Below are positions 45,983-46,141 of a stretch of 46,141 nucleotides of DNA, piece by piece. The number at the start of each line of letters is the position of its first letter. Position 1 is the first letter of the stretch. The position numbers were made by a program, and so were the translations under genes. Under the pieces are notes generated by a model that was given only the letters and a program-made list of their open reading frames with translations, ran no database searches and was not told the origin of the DNA. Source of the DNA: Clostridiales bacterium (GTDB lineage: Bacteria; Bacillota; Clostridia; Lachnospirales; Lachnospiraceae); assembly GCA_029012225.1 (NCBI GenBank), contig JAQXLR010000084.1:1-46141 (forward strand). The letters are read 5' to 3'.

Positions 45983-46055
45983 CTCCCCGAGTAGGACTTG
46001 AACCTACGACAGCGCGGTTAACAGCCGCGTGCTCTACCGACTGAGCTATCGAGGA
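45983..46055 (-). tRNA. tRNA-Asn (GTT)
   Basis: TCCTCGATAGCTCAGTCGGTAGAGCACGCGGCTGTTAACCGCG... Confidence 0.95.
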
Positions 46056-46084
46056 ATACATAGACTTCATAAAAAAGAAGTCAC

Positions 46085-46141
46085 ATAATAGATAAAAGGT
46101 TATACCTTCAAAACTTCATACAGATTTCCGAAAAACTATCT
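46085..46141 (-). other. rRNA-operon spacer-like sequence (rRNA presumably upstream, right of the window)
   Basis: Minus strand 'GGAAATCTGTATGAAGTTTTGAAGGTATAACC' resembles Firmicutes rRNA/tRNA spacer sequences. Confidence 0.35.

Overview
The window is a low-to-moderate GC Firmicutes chromosome segment, most likely gut Lachnospiraceae-like (inferred from gene content). Most genes are on the minus strand. It sits between rRNA-operon-like flanking sequences and carries two minus-strand tRNA clusters: six genes (Lys, Gln, His, Arg, Gly, Pro) at about 34.9-35.5 kb, and nine genes (Arg, Leu, Val, Asp, Met, Thr, Glu, Asn, including one Leu) at about 45.0-46.05 kb, where eight are called. Recognisable genes include radA, clpC, a PPi-type phosphofructokinase, a heterodimeric ABC exporter, an AGCS symporter, a large GH33 sialidase, mntP with a yybP-ykoY-like Mn riboswitch, pnuC, two MATE exporters, two MarR regulators, an Ntn-hydrolase/DegV pair, a cell-wall amidase, a papain-like protease and an rRNA methyltransferase. 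Most notable items: (i) an adjacent gene pair with a membrane-anchored cohesin protein and a dockerin-bearing putative glucosaminidase, suggesting a minimal surface complex; (ii) a frameshifted BspA-like LRR/SPKTG surface-protein remnant in the apparently empty 0.5-1.0 kb region, missed by the ORF track; (iii) a MarR / Ntn-hydrolase / DegV operon with paired perfect operators around its promoter; (iv) a condensation-type acyltransferase / zinc-ribbon membrane protein / esterase triad; (v) tandem tRNA-Thr-derived pseudo-tRNA repeats and hairpin-rich tRNA spacers, plus two tRNAs with stem mismatches; (vi) a 758-aa protein with a possible cNMP-binding-like N-terminus. All family calls come from reading motifs by eye; no database search was run.
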